Below, piece after piece: positions 18,090 through 28,031 of a stretch of DNA of 64,000 bases; within the stretch, counting starts at the first letter, position 1, and every line of letters begins with the position of its first letter. Below the pieces are notes generated by a model. That model saw only the letters and a list, made by a program, of their open reading frames with translations. It was not told the DNA's origin and ran no database searches. Source of the stretch: Lachnospiraceae bacterium. Its GTDB lineage: Bacteria > Bacillota > Clostridia > Lachnospirales > Lachnospiraceae. The position numbers were made by a program, and so were the translations under genes. The DNA lies in contig JAETRD010000014.1 in NCBI GenBank assembly GCA_021770345.1, positions 1-64,000 of the forward strand. Reading direction: 5' to 3'.

Positions 18090-19631
18090 ATGTCAAAAGA
18101 TTATCTGACCGAATTTCTGCCGGATTTGGAGGAATTCAGAGAAAAAACCATGCAGTTTCACAATAAAGAGCTTACCGTAGCCGAGTACAAAGGCTTTTCC
18201 GGCGGATTCGGAAGCTATGCGCAGCGCGGCGGCGAACGCCATATGCTCCGCCTTCGCATGGCGGGCGGCCGTCTCACAAAGGAGCGTCTTCGCTTTGTCG
18301 CGGAGATCTCCGAAAAATATCACATCGACCTGATCAAGCTCACCACCTGCCAGTCCATACAGCTCCACAATCTTGCGGCGGAAGATTTGTGCGAGATCAT
18401 AGAGGAAGCCTGGAAAGCGGGCATGCTCTCCCGCGGCGGCGGCGGTGATTTCCCGCGGAATGTCATGGCGTCTCCCCTCTCCGGCGTGCAGGCGGAAGAA
18501 TATTTCGACGTGCTTCCCTACGCGGAAGCGGCCGGAGAATACTTAATGGGATTTATCAAAGCAGTCAAATTCCCGCGCAAACTCAAGGTCTGCTTCTCGA
18601 ACTCCCCGGCGAACGACCCGCATGCCACGTTCCGGGATCTTGGCTTTGTCGCAAATCCGGACGGCACCTTTGACGTCTATGCGGCCGGCGGTCTCGGGAA
18701 CAAACCGCTGCTCGGCGTCCGCGTGGCAGAGTCCATCGCCCCCGAAAAGATTCTCTACCATATCAAGGCGATGGTAAATACGTTTGTGACACACGGCAAC
18801 TACGAAAACCGCGGACGGGCCAGAACCCGTTTTATGCAAGATACTTTAGGGCAGGAAGGGTTGATCGAAGCCTACCGCCAAAAACTGCAGGAGGCGGAAG
18901 CTTCCGAAGCGCTCGATATCGCGGTGGAACCCGTTCCCGTCACGAAATCAGGTTCCCCCTGTGACATTTCCGACCGGCGCCTGATTCCCCAGAAGCAGGA
19001 CGGCCTGTATGCAGTCTTCTACCAGCCGATCGGCGGTGTCTTAGCGCCGGAGAAAGCCACGGAACTGTATGCGCTCATCCGCGATATGGAGGGTGTGGAA
19101 ATCCGTCTGACCGCCGAGGAGGGCCTCTATATCATCAACTTAAACGGCGGCGAGGCAAAACAGGCACTCGCAGCTACCGCTGACGGCGCCTCCACGCTCT
19201 TTGAAACCTCCGTGGCCTGCATCGGCAGCGCCGTCTGCCAGGTTGGCATCGGCAATTCCCAGGCTCTGCTTGCGGCCTGTGTCGAGGCCGTGCGAAAGGA
19301 AAACTTCCCGGACGGCACGCTGCCGCAGATTCATATCTCCGGCTGCCCCTCTTCCTGCGGCACACATCAAATCGCAGGTATCGGGTTCCGCGGCGCCGTA
19401 AAACAGTCCCCCGAAGGCCCGAAGCCTGCGTTCGCAGTCTTCCTTGGCGGCTGCCCGCTGCAGGGGCAGGAAGTTATCTCCGACGCCGGAAAAGCAATCG
19501 CCGTCGACGATATCCCGCAGTTTCTCGTGGAGCTCGGCAGGATGGTACACGCGGCGCATACCACCTACGCCGAATGGATTGACGGACACCGTGCGGATTT
19601 GGATGCACTGGTTGACCGATATACCGCGTGA
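18090..19631 (+). CDS. Siroheme nitrite/sulfite reductase
   Basis: 513 residues, soluble. The siroheme/[4Fe-4S] ligands are clear: Cys377 and Cys383 (ACIGSAVC), Cys419 and Cys423 (SGCPSSCG), in the usual C-x5-C and C-x3-C spacing. The N-terminal ferredoxin-like repeat (MLRLRMAGGRLT, then a second half from about 300) is also present. These enzymes carry out six-electron reduction of sulfite or nitrite; sequence does not separate the two, and no flavoprotein subunit, ferredoxin or transport gene is next to it. AAAGGAGG ribosome site. Single-gene unit with two promoters in front and a terminator behind. Confidence 0.9.
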   Translation: MSKDYLTEFLPDLEEFREKTMQFHNKELTVAEYKGFSGGFGSYAQRGGERHMLRLRMAGGRLTKERLRFVAEISEKYHIDLIKLTTCQSIQLHNLAAEDLCEIIEEAWKAGMLSRGGGGDFPRNVMASPLSGVQAEEYFDVLPYAEAAGEYLMGFIKAVKFPRKLKVCFSNSPANDPHATFRDLGFVANPDGTFDVYAAGGLGNKPLLGVRVAESIAPEKILYHIKAMVNTFVTHGNYENRGRARTRFMQDTLGQEGLIEAYRQKLQEAEASEALDIAVEPVPVTKSGSPCDISDRRLIPQKQDGLYAVFYQPIGGVLAPEKATELYALIRDMEGVEIRLTAEEGLYIINLNGGEAKQALAATADGASTLFETSVACIGSAVCQVGIGNSQALLAACVEAVRKENFPDGTLPQIHISGCPSSCGTHQIAGIGFRGAVKQSPEGPKPAFAVFLGGCPLQGQEVISDAGKAIAVDDIPQFLVELGRMVHAAHTTYAEWIDGHRADLDALVDRYTA

Positions 19632-19647
19632 CACTCTGTGTCACGCG
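19625..19647. other. Perfect hairpin over the stop codon
   Basis: CGCGTGACAC and GTGTCACGCG form a perfect 10-bp stem with a TCT loop; the reductase stop TGA (19629-19631) is inside the left arm. No T-run follows, so it may protect the mRNA end or precede the terminator. Confidence 0.6.
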
Positions 19648-19651
19648 AAAA

Positions 19652-19699
19652 GGGCTGTTGCATTCACGCATGTAACATAAGCGTAAATGCGACAGCCCC
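19652..19699. terminator. Convergent terminator between the reductase and the AAA ATPase gene
   Basis: GGGCTGT...GCATT...CGC at 19652-19669 pairs with GCG...AATGC...ACAGCCC at 19681-19699 in a long interrupted stem. It lies between two convergent genes and probably serves both. Confidence 0.6.
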
Positions 19700-19720
19700 A
19701 TTTATCCCCCGTATCTCAAT

Positions 19721-20920
19721 TTAATAATCTTCCGCTAATAGAAAATCCGCTAAATGCACGATCTTCACACCGTTGATATTGCCTGCGGCAAGATCATCAA
19801 GCGTTACCACATATTTCGGGTAATGGTCTTTGATTTCAAGCAGATTCGCAACCTCGCGGTCGGATTCCTCCGGCAGATTACGGCATACCTGCACATAAAT
19901 ACGCTCGTCGCGCCGCACCGCTACAAAATCAATCTCTTTTGTTTCGTTCTTTCCGATATAGACCTTGTAGCCCTTTCTGCGAAGCTCAAAGTACACGATA
20001 TTTTCAAGCATAGCAGAAACGGATTTCGGATTAAATCCCATCATGCAGTATTTGAGAGAAGCATCGGCAAGATAAAATTTCTCCTGCGTTTTCAGCACGG
20101 ATTTTCCCTGCAGGTCATACCGCTGACAGCGATAGATCACAAACGCCTTTTCCAGCCATTCCAGATAATTATATACCGATTCCACAGAAAGAGAACGCCC
20201 CTCGCTTTTCAAAAATTTTACAATCGCATTCGCGGAAAAAGTTTTGCCCACATTTTCAACAACATACTTTACCACACGGTTGAACAGGTCAAAGTTTGTG
20301 ATGTTGTGCCGTTTCGTGATATCGCTTGTGATAACAGAATGATAGATACCCTCGACGATCTGATATGCCGTGCCCTCGTCAAAATTGCTCAGCGCAACGA
20401 CAGGAAAACCGCCCATACGGATATACTCGTTCAAAAGCTCTTTCGTCGTGCGGGCGCTTGATTTTTTAAATTCCATATACTCCGCAAAAGACAGCGGAAA
20501 CACAGGGATAGAGAGATATCGCCCCGTCAGATAGGTGGATATTTCACTTGACATCAGCCTGGAATTAGAGCCGGTCACATAAATATCCGTATCGGCGTTT
20601 TCCAAAAGGCTATTGACCGCTTTCTCCCAGCCGATAATTTCCTGCACTTCGTCAAGTAACAGATAATAACGCCCGCCGTCGGTCATTTTTTCCCTGATAC
20701 CGTTATACATATCCTTGTCGGTCATGCCGTCGTCAAACTCCTCCGACGTGTAGCACATACGGATAATGCGGTCATCGGGAACACCGCTTTTTATCAAATC
20801 ATCCCTTAACATTTCTAAAATCGTGGATTTTCCGCAGCGGCGAATCCCTGCAAGAATTTTCACCAGCGGTACATCACGGTATGTTTTCAACAAATCCAAA
20901 TAATGGGGTCTGACAACCAT
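19721..20920 (-). CDS. AAA family ATPase with DUF4143
   Basis: 399 residues from the ATG behind GGGAGGTGATGTT. The N-terminal AAA_14 domain has Walker A GIRRCGKST and Walker B YLLLDEVQEI, and a sensor TGSNSRLMS. The C-terminal half contains a PD-(D/E)XK-like stretch (EIDFVAVRRDERIYVQV) that characterises DUF4143. Such proteins are common, often in several copies per genome, and their role is not established. It stands alone, with convergent and divergent neighbours. Confidence 0.88.
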   Translation of the reverse strand: MVVRPHYLDLLKTYRDVPLVKILAGIRRCGKSTILEMLRDDLIKSGVPDDRIIRMCYTSEEFDDGMTDKDMYNGIREKMTDGGRYYLLLDEVQEIIGWEKAVNSLLENADTDIYVTGSNSRLMSSEISTYLTGRYLSIPVFPLSFAEYMEFKKSSARTTKELLNEYIRMGGFPVVALSNFDEGTAYQIVEGIYHSVITSDITKRHNITNFDLFNRVVKYVVENVGKTFSANAIVKFLKSEGRSLSVESVYNYLEWLEKAFVIYRCQRYDLQGKSVLKTQEKFYLADASLKYCMMGFNPKSVSAMLENIVYFELRRKGYKVYIGKNETKEIDFVAVRRDERIYVQVCRNLPEESDREVANLLEIKDHYPKYVVTLDDLAAGNINGVKIVHLADFLLAEDY

Positions 20921-21048
20921 AACATCACCTCCCTCGTTATTAATGTATCCAAAAAACATCCTGATAGTCAATAGTTTTTATCGGAATTTCATAAAAACTT
21001 CTCTTTCATAGAAAGTTTTTCGGATTCATGCACTTGTCCAACGTTTAA

Positions 21049-21079
21049 AAAGCGGTACGGGTCAGCCCCGCACCGCTTT
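21049..21079 (-). terminator. Terminator of the MFS-to-chemoreceptor operon
   Basis: AAAGCGGTACGGG (21049-21061) pairs with the CCCG-ACCGCTTT arm up to 21079. On the reverse strand the stem is followed by TTTTTAAAC, so it ends the operon whose last gene stops at 21154. On the forward strand there is no T-run. Confidence 0.7.
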
Positions 21080-21153
21080 CAGTCATATATCGTCTTATAG
21101 TACCCTCAGTGTACAAATGGAATACGCGCTCCCGCAGCCACCATCCGGCACCG

Positions 21154-22833
21154 TCAATGCTCTTCAATCCGGAACACGCTCAGCCCGTCTTTTAATTCTT
21201 TTGACAGGGATGACAGATTATTCACCTTCTGAAGCATATCTTCCATCATTTCTTCCTGTTCTTTTGCATTATTTGATACACCCATCGTATTTTCTGAAAC
21301 ATTTCCTGCAATATCGGATATCTTGTTGATCGCCTCATACAGCTCTGCCGTACCGCTTGTGACCTCCTCCGTGACTGCCGCCACACTCGTCATCTCCTCC
21401 GACACCTGTGAAATCTTCTTCATGATACCCGAAAAGCTTTCTTTCGTCTCCGCCGCAAGGCTGATCCCCTCTTTTACCGAGCTTGTCCCTTCCTCCATCA
21501 GGACCACGCAGCCCTTGATGCAGTTTTGGATGTCCATGATAATCTTCGTGATTTCTCCGGTCGCTTTTCTCGACTCCTCCGCCAGATTTCCGACTTCCCC
21601 GGCCACAACCGCAAACCCTTTTCCCTGATCGCCCGCCCTGGCTGCCTCAATCGAAGCGTTGAGCGCCAGAAGGTTTGTCTGAGCGGCGATCTCGGAGATC
21701 AGCTGAACGACGTTTTGAATCGTGTTGGACATCTCCGACAATTCCTGAATCTGGGTGAACGTATTTGCCACCTTGTGCTCAATTTCCGACATCTGTCCGA
21801 CCACCAGATCCAGCTTATCCGCACCCTTCTGTGCCTCCTGTACCGTCTCTGCGGAAGCCGTGCTGATATTGGAAATATTCTGTGCGATATTCTCCATCCC
21901 TCTGGAGATTTCCTGCGTCATCTGCGAGTTGGCGCCCGTCAGGTCACTCTGTTCTCCGGTCCCGGCCACTGCATGTTCCGATATCTTCACGATATCGCTC
22001 GCCTTTTCCTGCGTGTCCCTTGCGCTGCTGCTGATATTCTCCGATATCAGCATTAAATCCGCCGCATGCACGTCCGTCCTTGCGATCAGCCTGCTCAAAT
22101 TTTCCTTCATCTGCTGCATCGCATCCGCCATATCGCCGACCTCATCGCCCTTATTCAAAAGCTTCTGACTGACATTGGCCGTAAAATCTCCGTTTCCCAT
22201 CGCGTGGCAGATGCCGACGATCTCCTGAATCGCCTGAAACTTATAATGGCAGTACAGTGCGATCAGCAATGCACTGACTGCACACATCACGAGCGCGATG
22301 ATAATCTCAATATCTCTGATTCTCGTGACGATGCTGTCCACGGTGGAATTATAGATACCGACATCCATAGAGCCCCACAGAACATCATTTACATAAATTG
22401 GGCACATCACATCGTAAGTCCATGCATTCTGGACATCCGCCCAGAACTGACTCGTCATCACTTCCCCCTTCTCAGCCGCCGGTACCGTATATCCCGTGTC
22501 ATCCAGGTAGGATTTCCCTATCTTTTCCACATCCGAATGAGCGACTGCAGTGACGGAGGTATCAATGGCCACCACATAAGCAAAGTGACTGTTTTCGGCA
22601 GCGGTCTCCTCGACAAATGCCTGCAGTTCCTGTATGTCCGCGCCCTTTTCCAAAAGGATGCCAACCTGCTTCGCAAGCTGGGTATCCTCTTTTACAAACT
22701 GCGCCGTCATGCTCTCCGCAATGTATTCCTTCATGAAATGAAGGGAGATGACCACCATCGCCGTAAAACTTGCCACCAGCAATGCAATCGCCGCGAGCGT
22801 AATTTTTGCTTTTAAGGAAATTCTTTTCTTCAT
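21154..22833 (-). CDS. Methyl-accepting chemotaxis protein
   Basis: 559 residues starting [12 protein letters not shown] behind ACAGGAG. TM1 is at about 10-33, an outer Cache-like sensor domain at about 35-185 (with [18 protein letters not shown] and a [11 protein letters not shown] stretch), TM2 at about 190-212, then HAMP and a cytoplasmic signalling domain with the hairpin tip [21 protein letters not shown]. It should sense an external ligand and control the CheA kinase. As last gene of an operon with two transporters and a kinase, its ligand is likely related to what they take up. Confidence 0.92.
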   Translation of the reverse strand: MKKRISLKAKITLAAIALLVASFTAMVVISLHFMKEYIAESMTAQFVKEDTQLAKQVGILLEKGADIQELQAFVEETAAENSHFAYVVAIDTSVTAVAHSDVEKIGKSYLDDTGYTVPAAEKGEVMTSQFWADVQNAWTYDVMCPIYVNDVLWGSMDVGIYNSTVDSIVTRIRDIEIIIALVMCAVSALLIALYCHYKFQAIQEIVGICHAMGNGDFTANVSQKLLNKGDEVGDMADAMQQMKENLSRLIARTDVHAADLMLISENISSSARDTQEKASDIVKISEHAVAGTGEQSDLTGANSQMTQEISRGMENIAQNISNISTASAETVQEAQKGADKLDLVVGQMSEIEHKVANTFTQIQELSEMSNTIQNVVQLISEIAAQTNLLALNASIEAARAGDQGKGFAVVAGEVGNLAEESRKATGEITKIIMDIQNCIKGCVVLMEEGTSSVKEGISLAAETKESFSGIMKKISQVSEEMTSVAAVTEEVTSGTAELYEAINKISDIAGNVSENTMGVSNNAKEQEEMMEDMLQKVNNLSSLSKELKDGLSVFRIEEH

Positions 22834-22870
22834 CCATATTCTCCTGTTTTTTGTTTTTGTTTGTAAACCG

Positions 22871-24382
22871 TCATTCCAGATCTTTTCTTGCATCCTTCAA
22901 AAAACCTGCCACAATCAGCACGATAATGATTCCGATCGGAAACGCCGCTATAATCGACACCGACTGAAGCTGGTTCAGAGAATTTTCCGCAAATACAAGC
23001 GCGATCGGAAGGATAATAAACATGACGGCCCAGAACGTCCGCACCTTTTTATCCGGCTCGGCACCCACCTCCAGCTTTTTGTATGAGTAGGAAGACACCA
23101 CCATTGTCAGGGCGTCAAACGTCGTCGAGTAAAACGCAACCATTGTGATTACCAGCAAAAGCAGCCCCAGTTTGGCAAGCGGCAGCGTGTCGAATATCAT
23201 CAGGATTGCATCCGATATCACGCCCCCGCCCGCAATATGACCGGAAATATCGATTCCGTGATTCATCTGCTGTGCAAGGCCGTAATTCCCGAGAATGATA
23301 AAGGATGTGTACGTTCCCGCAAGCCCCCAGCCGTAGCCGCCAAGAATGACATTGCGCACCGTCCGCCCCCTGCTGATGCTCCCGATAAAAAACGGCGTCG
23401 CGACACACCATACCATCCAGTAAGACCAATAATAAATCGTCCAGTTCTGCGGAAATGAGGTTTCCCGCAGCGGATCCATCCAGGTGGACATTCCGATAAA
23501 ATTCTGCATCATATTCCCGAGCGCGGAAAATCCGGTCTCGAGGATATAGCCGGTCTCCCCGCCCGCGATCAGAAAATACGCCAGCAGCGCAAAAAACAGC
23601 CAGGTACAGAATCCCGCAAGCTTTGAGACTCCCTTCATCCCAAACCACACGGTCAGCGTATACACTGCAGCAATCACGAGAAGGAGGAAAATCGTAACCC
23701 CCGCACCTGCCGAAATGCCGGTCACCTGGCCAAGCGCAGCCGCAAGCAGCGGCGTCGCCAGTGAAAAAGTCGTAGCCGTCCCTGCAAGCAGCGCAAAGAC
23801 GGCAATCAAATCGATCACTTTTCCCCACACGCCGTCCACCCTGCTGCCGAGCAGAGGCCGGCATGCCTCCGAAAATTTCTGGTTCTCACGCCCTCTGACA
23901 TGAAGCATAAAACCAAACGCAGCCGCGAGAATCACATAAAAGCTCCACGCAATCGGTCCCCAGTGAAAAAGCGGGTAGGTCGATGCCCATTTCTGTACAC
24001 CGCCGAGCTGTTCGATATACGGTTCATTTGCATACAACGCCCACTCACACAGAGAATAGAACAGAATATCTGCCGCCATCGTCGAAGTGAAAATCATTGT
24101 CCCCCAGCGAAACGACGAGTACTCCGGTTTTTCCGTCTTCCCAAGCCTGATTTTCCCGTATTTTGAGAGCGCGATATACAGCGAACACGCCAGAATCCCT
24201 GTTCCGAGAAGCGCATAGTAGAGACCGCCCTCATCGCCGATCTTGCCCCGGATTAAGTCGAGCATGCTCCGGGACTGTTCCGGCCACAGGATAAATACCA
24301 CGAAAAGTACCCCGACAAACCCAAGCGGAACCAATGTCGATACCCAGTCAATCTGCTCCCTTAAGTTCTGTTTCTCTTTCAT
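22871..24382 (-). CDS. BCCT-family (betaine/choline/carnitine) transporter
   Basis: 503 residues with about twelve membrane helices, starting [20 protein letters not shown] behind GGAGG. The helix-8-type signature is visible in [27 protein letters not shown], given here in shortened form as WSYWMVWC...GSISRGRT; the Trp-rich substrate box and the Gly-rich segment RGRTVRN are those of BCCT proteins, and MHFHWG-type residues appear as [12 protein letters not shown]. The family moves quaternary amines with Na+ or by exchange. The gene overlaps the kinase gene before it by 35 bases, so the two are translationally linked. Confidence 0.9.
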   Translation of the reverse strand: MKEKQNLREQIDWVSTLVPLGFVGVLFVVFILWPEQSRSMLDLIRGKIGDEGGLYYALLGTGILACSLYIALSKYGKIRLGKTEKPEYSSFRWGTMIFTSTMAADILFYSLCEWALYANEPYIEQLGGVQKWASTYPLFHWGPIAWSFYVILAAAFGFMLHVRGRENQKFSEACRPLLGSRVDGVWGKVIDLIAVFALLAGTATTFSLATPLLAAALGQVTGISAGAGVTIFLLLVIAAVYTLTVWFGMKGVSKLAGFCTWLFFALLAYFLIAGGETGYILETGFSALGNMMQNFIGMSTWMDPLRETSFPQNWTIYYWSYWMVWCVATPFFIGSISRGRTVRNVILGGYGWGLAGTYTSFIILGNYGLAQQMNHGIDISGHIAGGGVISDAILMIFDTLPLAKLGLLLLVITMVAFYSTTFDALTMVVSSYSYKKLEVGAEPDKKVRTFWAVMFIILPIALVFAENSLNQLQSVSIIAAFPIGIIIVLIVAGFLKDARKDLE

Positions 24383-25358
24383 GATTACCTCCATTCTCCG
24401 TCGGCTCCCACAGCCCCATTGCATACCCGTAATAATCCTTCGCATACTGATACTGGACTTTCTCATACGCGTCAAAACGGACACCGGAATCTTTTTTGAT
24501 CTCACACCACACGGTCCAGAGCAAACCACAAACCGCGATATAGCAGTATATTTTCCTCCTTATCTCCAGCGGGCAGCCGCCGCGAAAATAAAACTCGATC
24601 ACCCGGTCGACCCGCTGCTTATCATATTCCGCGTAGATACAGAACATTGCAATGTCCATATGCGGGTCCGCCACAGACGCATACTCCCAGTCGATTAAGC
24701 TGATCTTCTCCGGCCCGATTAAAAAATTGTCCGCGACCGGGTCCACATGGCACAGGCACTTTTCCGCCGGTGCGGCGTCGATGAGTTCGCTCAGGCGCAG
24801 CACGGCCTCCTTTGTCCGCCCGTAATCCGGAAAGCTCTGCGCGATGTCATGGCCGCACTCCCGCTCATAGTCAAAAAGTTTGCGGTAAACATCAAATTCC
24901 GCCTCCCCGTCAAGCTTCATCTGATGAAAATGGCACAGATGCCGGATACACCGTCTGACTTCCTCCATATCCTCCACGTTACAGGTGTGTGCATCCGACA
25001 GATACTCCGTAATCTTAATTCCCGAGTCGGGGTTCATATACAGATACCGGTCTGTAATGTCTTTCCCCGCGAGCGCCCGATAAACCATCGCCTCCTGTCT
25101 CCGGTCCAGAAGTTTCTCCGACCCCTCCCCCGGCACGCGGATCAGATATTCTTTCCCCCGGCAGCAAAAGTGAAACAGCCGGTTCGTCATCCCCTTTTCC
25201 AACCGGCAAAACGCCTCCATATCCTCTAAGAGCCCGCTTTCCGCAAGAGCCAGAACCGCCTGTGCTGCGGCATCCGCCCCAAGTCCGCACTCCCCCATCA
25301 CAGACCGTATCCGCCGTTCTCTTTCCGTTTGCATTGTTTCCTCTTTTGCTCTGTCCAT
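24348..25358 (-). CDS. LicA-like choline kinase / aminoglycoside-phosphotransferase-fold kinase
   Basis: 336 residues from the ATG behind GGAGGGAAAA. The fold is the APH/choline-kinase type: a Gly-poor N-lobe with GMTNRLFHFCCRGKEYLIR, the catalytic loop CHVDPVADNFLI (HxDxxxxN) and the metal-binding SLIDWEYAS. LIDWEYA followed by DPHMDIAMF is the LicA pattern of bacterial choline kinases. The overlap with a BCCT transporter gene supports a choline-like or amino-alcohol substrate. No cytidylyltransferase (LicC) or phosphocholine transferase is in the operon, so cell-surface decoration is not shown. Confidence 0.82.
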   Translation of the reverse strand: MDRAKEETMQTERERRIRSVMGECGLGADAAAQAVLALAESGLLEDMEAFCRLEKGMTNRLFHFCCRGKEYLIRVPGEGSEKLLDRRQEAMVYRALAGKDITDRYLYMNPDSGIKITEYLSDAHTCNVEDMEEVRRCIRHLCHFHQMKLDGEAEFDVYRKLFDYERECGHDIAQSFPDYGRTKEAVLRLSELIDAAPAEKCLCHVDPVADNFLIGPEKISLIDWEYASVADPHMDIAMFCIYAEYDKQRVDRVIEFYFRGGCPLEIRRKIYCYIAVCGLLWTVWCEIKKDSGVRFDAYEKVQYQYAKDYYGYAMGLWEPTENGGNHERETELKGAD

Positions 25359-25401
25359 TTTTCCCTCCATATGCACATCTATTGCCATGCGCAGCAATAC
25401 A

Positions 25402-25440
25402 GCAAAGGGCTTTTGCCGACTTACCGCAAAAACCCTTTGC
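25402..25440. other. Intercistronic hairpin
   Basis: A 15-bp stem with one mismatch, GCAAAGGGCTTTTGC against GCAAAAACCCTTTGC, in the 98-base gap between the TIM-barrel and kinase genes. There is no T-run on the reverse strand, so an mRNA processing or stability element is likelier than a terminator. Confidence 0.55.
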
Positions 25441-25456
25441 CTGTTTCGCCCAATCC

Positions 25457-26470
25457 TTATCTTTCGTTGTTCCTGTAATCCGATACCATCCGATAGAACT
25501 TCTCGGCCTGGGTATGGCAGCATTTCAGCTGTTCAAACTCATCCGGTCCCGAGATACATACCTCAAAATCGGCCGGCAGCTCAAGCGGCGCCTTTGCCAG
25601 ATGTCTTGCAATCAGATCCCAGTCCAAAATCCCTCTCCCAAGAGTACCGTCCACATTCGGAATCCAGTGCGCATCGTGCAGAAGCACTTCCGTGTCCGCG
25701 CGCTCCCCATCCTCCTGATACAAAAGCTCATCCGAGATCGACTCATTGTCCTGCAGATGCGTCGCGTACAGGCGGTCGTTGTACTTCTTTAAGAAATGGT
25801 ACGGATCCTCCCTGCACATCAGCGTCGCATGGCCGGAATCCCAGGCAAACCCCAGGAAATCATCCGGGTAGCGGTCAAGCAACAGGTCAAACTGTTCCTC
25901 CTGATACTTCTGCGGCGTGCAGATCATATTCTCCAGCGCAATCCGCACGCCGGCCGCCACCGCATACTCCTTCACCTCATCAAACGATTTGAATACCTGG
26001 CGGTAATACAGCTCCTTTTCCTCCGGCTGTTCCTCAAACATCCGATACGGCAGCTGCATGTGAAGCACCATGACCGATGCCCCGATATGGGAGCACAGGT
26101 CAATCCGATTCTTCAGAAGGTCGACCCCGGCCAGTCTTGCATACTCGTTCTTTGACGTGTAGTCCTTGCGGATCTCCGTAAAACGGTAGCGGTTCCGGAA
26201 AACCGGCCTTCCGTCTTTTATGATCGTCCTCTTTCCTCCCTCTGACGCGTGGATGCTGTGCGCGTTGATATTGTAATGGCGCAGCACGTCCCGCGCCTGG
26301 AACATTTCACTCGGACTGTAGAGATATTCCCCCTCCCAGTTCTGCATCCACTGGGTATGGGTAAATCCGGCTTTTGCCAGATTGGATATCTGTCTCTCAA
26401 TGTCAATCCAGCTGTGAAGATCACTGTTATAGTCCGTCTCACAGGAACTCAATAATGTTAATTCAGACAT
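25457..26470 (-). CDS. Sugar phosphate isomerase/epimerase family TIM-barrel protein
   Basis: 337 residues, soluble. An AP-endonuclease-2/xylose-isomerase-like barrel with metal-site motifs: NAHSIHAS, VMVLHMQLP, RIALENMI (Glu), GFAWDSGHA (Asp-x-Gly-His) and ATHLQDNE (His). The family covers epimerases and isomerases of sugars, inositols and related compounds, so the exact reaction is open. GGAGG ribosome site; 25 bases after the MFS gene. Confidence 0.85.
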   Translation of the reverse strand: MSELTLLSSCETDYNSDLHSWIDIERQISNLAKAGFTHTQWMQNWEGEYLYSPSEMFQARDVLRHYNINAHSIHASEGGKRTIIKDGRPVFRNRYRFTEIRKDYTSKNEYARLAGVDLLKNRIDLCSHIGASVMVLHMQLPYRMFEEQPEEKELYYRQVFKSFDEVKEYAVAAGVRIALENMICTPQKYQEEQFDLLLDRYPDDFLGFAWDSGHATLMCREDPYHFLKKYNDRLYATHLQDNESISDELLYQEDGERADTEVLLHDAHWIPNVDGTLGRGILDWDLIARHLAKAPLELPADFEVCISGPDEFEQLKCCHTQAEKFYRMVSDYRNNER

Positions 26471-26495
26471 AAGCTTCCTCCATTGCTTTCGTCGA

Positions 26496-27773
26496 TTATG
26501 CTCTCTGCGCCTCTTCGATTGCTTTCTGATTCATTCTGCGCAGAACAAATCCGCAGACAAATCCGATTGCGGACAGAACCGCCATCGCGATAAAGCAGTG
26601 ATGATAACCTGCCAGCGGTGTCGCCGTCCCCTCATATTTGTCAACCATATTTCCGGATACCGTATATAAGAAAATTTCCGGTGCATAGGTGACAAGGGAG
26701 ATCACGCCGGATGCCGTACCTGCCAGACGCTTCGGAACGAGCACCTCGTCGATCGTCGAGAAATAAAGCGCTTTGATGCTGTACAGACACAGGCCGTACA
26801 CAACGAAGTTTGCCACTACAAGCGGAACCGCCGCGCCCCCGGTCGGGATGATCACATACACGCACGCAAAAATTGCCATTCCGACAAATGCGTATGTAAT
26901 AAACCGGATCCGGCTGCCCAGTTTATCCGCGATAATTCCGGCCACAAACGCGCCGACCATCATCATAAAGTAGGTACGGATCACGCTTAAGTTCGCCACC
27001 ACGGAATCACTCAGACCGAAAGCCGCGGACAGATAAGCCGTCACATAGCCGTGGAAAATCAGTGCGGAGTAATTGCAGATTCCCAGCATACCGCAGAGCC
27101 ATACGCGCGGCATCTTTGCAACTTCCATGAAATCTTTCATGTTCAAATCATTTTTCTTTTTCTCTGTTGTCGCTACAGGCTTGTCGTCCTTCATAAAGAT
27201 TGCCGCGCACACACCTGCGACAATTAAAAGCACGCTGTAGTAGAGAATCGCGTTCTTCATACCGCCGACTCCGTCGGAAGCCATCGAAAAGACTGCAACC
27301 GAGCCGAACGCGGCCACCGTTCCGACCAGACCGCGGCCGCCCTCCAGAAATCCGAACAGGCGCCCCTGCTCCTCCGGTCCCCCCAGACCGTTAATGGATT
27401 TTACCATTGCAGCCCAGAACGTAAATACGGTTGTGACCGCGAACACCGCATGGATTACGACCAGCCAGATAAATCCCGGCATCGTCCAATACCAGAGACC
27501 TGCAGCCGCCGTCCCGATACAGGAAAATACGATCAGCTTCTTGGAGCTGAACTTATCCGCAAGGATTCCTCCCGGGAAATAGCAGATAAAGTTAACGATT
27601 CCGTACGCCGACATAATCAGACCGAGCTGTGTCTTTGTCGCGCCGGTCGCCGCCTGCAAGGGCTCCATATACGTCTCCCTCAGGTACGGCAGCTTTGTGA
27701 TCAGCCCGCCGGCAAACGCTACGATAATCAGCGTAAGCCATTTTGTTGCGTTAGAAGTTTTTTGGTTTTCCAT
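26496..27773 (-). CDS. Major facilitator superfamily transporter
   Basis: 425 residues with twelve predicted helices. The loop 2-3 motif appears as GGILADKFSSKKLIV, and a matching half-motif GIIADKLGSRIRF occurs after helix 8. The general look is of the organophosphate or nitrate/sugar-acid type MFS carriers of Clostridia; substrate unknown. First gene of the five-gene operon; its GGAGATTTTTT ribosome site lies about 90 bases after the leader terminator-like hairpin. Confidence 0.88.
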   Translation of the reverse strand: MENQKTSNATKWLTLIIVAFAGGLITKLPYLRETYMEPLQAATGATKTQLGLIMSAYGIVNFICYFPGGILADKFSSKKLIVFSCIGTAAAGLWYWTMPGFIWLVVIHAVFAVTTVFTFWAAMVKSINGLGGPEEQGRLFGFLEGGRGLVGTVAAFGSVAVFSMASDGVGGMKNAILYYSVLLIVAGVCAAIFMKDDKPVATTEKKKNDLNMKDFMEVAKMPRVWLCGMLGICNYSALIFHGYVTAYLSAAFGLSDSVVANLSVIRTYFMMMVGAFVAGIIADKLGSRIRFITYAFVGMAIFACVYVIIPTGGAAVPLVVANFVVYGLCLYSIKALYFSTIDEVLVPKRLAGTASGVISLVTYAPEIFLYTVSGNMVDKYEGTATPLAGYHHCFIAMAVLSAIGFVCGFVLRRMNQKAIEEAQRA

Positions 27774-27864
27774 AAAAAATCTCCTCTCTCCTTTTTATTG
27801 TTTAACCAGAGCAGACACCGATAAAAACGAACACCGCCGCGCTTTGCGAACCGGTTTCCCGTAA

Positions 27865-27913
27865 TAAAAAAACAGCAGAAAGATACCAAGTACACTTGGT
27901 ATTTTCCTGCTGT
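27865..27913 (-). terminator. Strong terminator-type hairpin in the leader of the MFS operon
   Basis: Arms of about 20 bases (27872-27891 and 27894-27913) match as inverted repeat at all but two positions; the inner nine, ATACCAAGT/ACTTGGTAT, are perfect. On the reverse strand seven T follow (27872-27866). It lies between the promoter at 27944-27971 and the MFS start, about 25-30 bases after the probable transcription start, so it should act as an attenuator unless an anti-terminating fold or protein intervenes. The palindrome could also be a protein operator. Confidence 0.75.
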
Positions 27914-27943
27914 CTCCTGTCTCTTATCGGAAAATCTACGTTC

Positions 27944-27971
27944 ATTATATCATTTTGCCCTAAAAAGTCAA
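27944..27971 (-). promoter_or_regulatory. Promoter of the MFS operon
   Basis: Reverse strand TTGACT (27971-27966) and a perfect TATAAT (27949-27944), 16 bases apart; start expected near 27937. Confidence 0.75.
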
Positions 27972-28031
27972 GTATTTTTATAATTTTTGCACGTTTTCGA
28001 CAAAAACGACCTACTGCCAATGCGTTGGACG

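Noticed and set aside
27802-28020. 72-codon reverse frame between the membrane protein and MFS genes
   Set aside because: It runs through the operon promoter and the terminator hairpin, has no ribosome site and a random composition.
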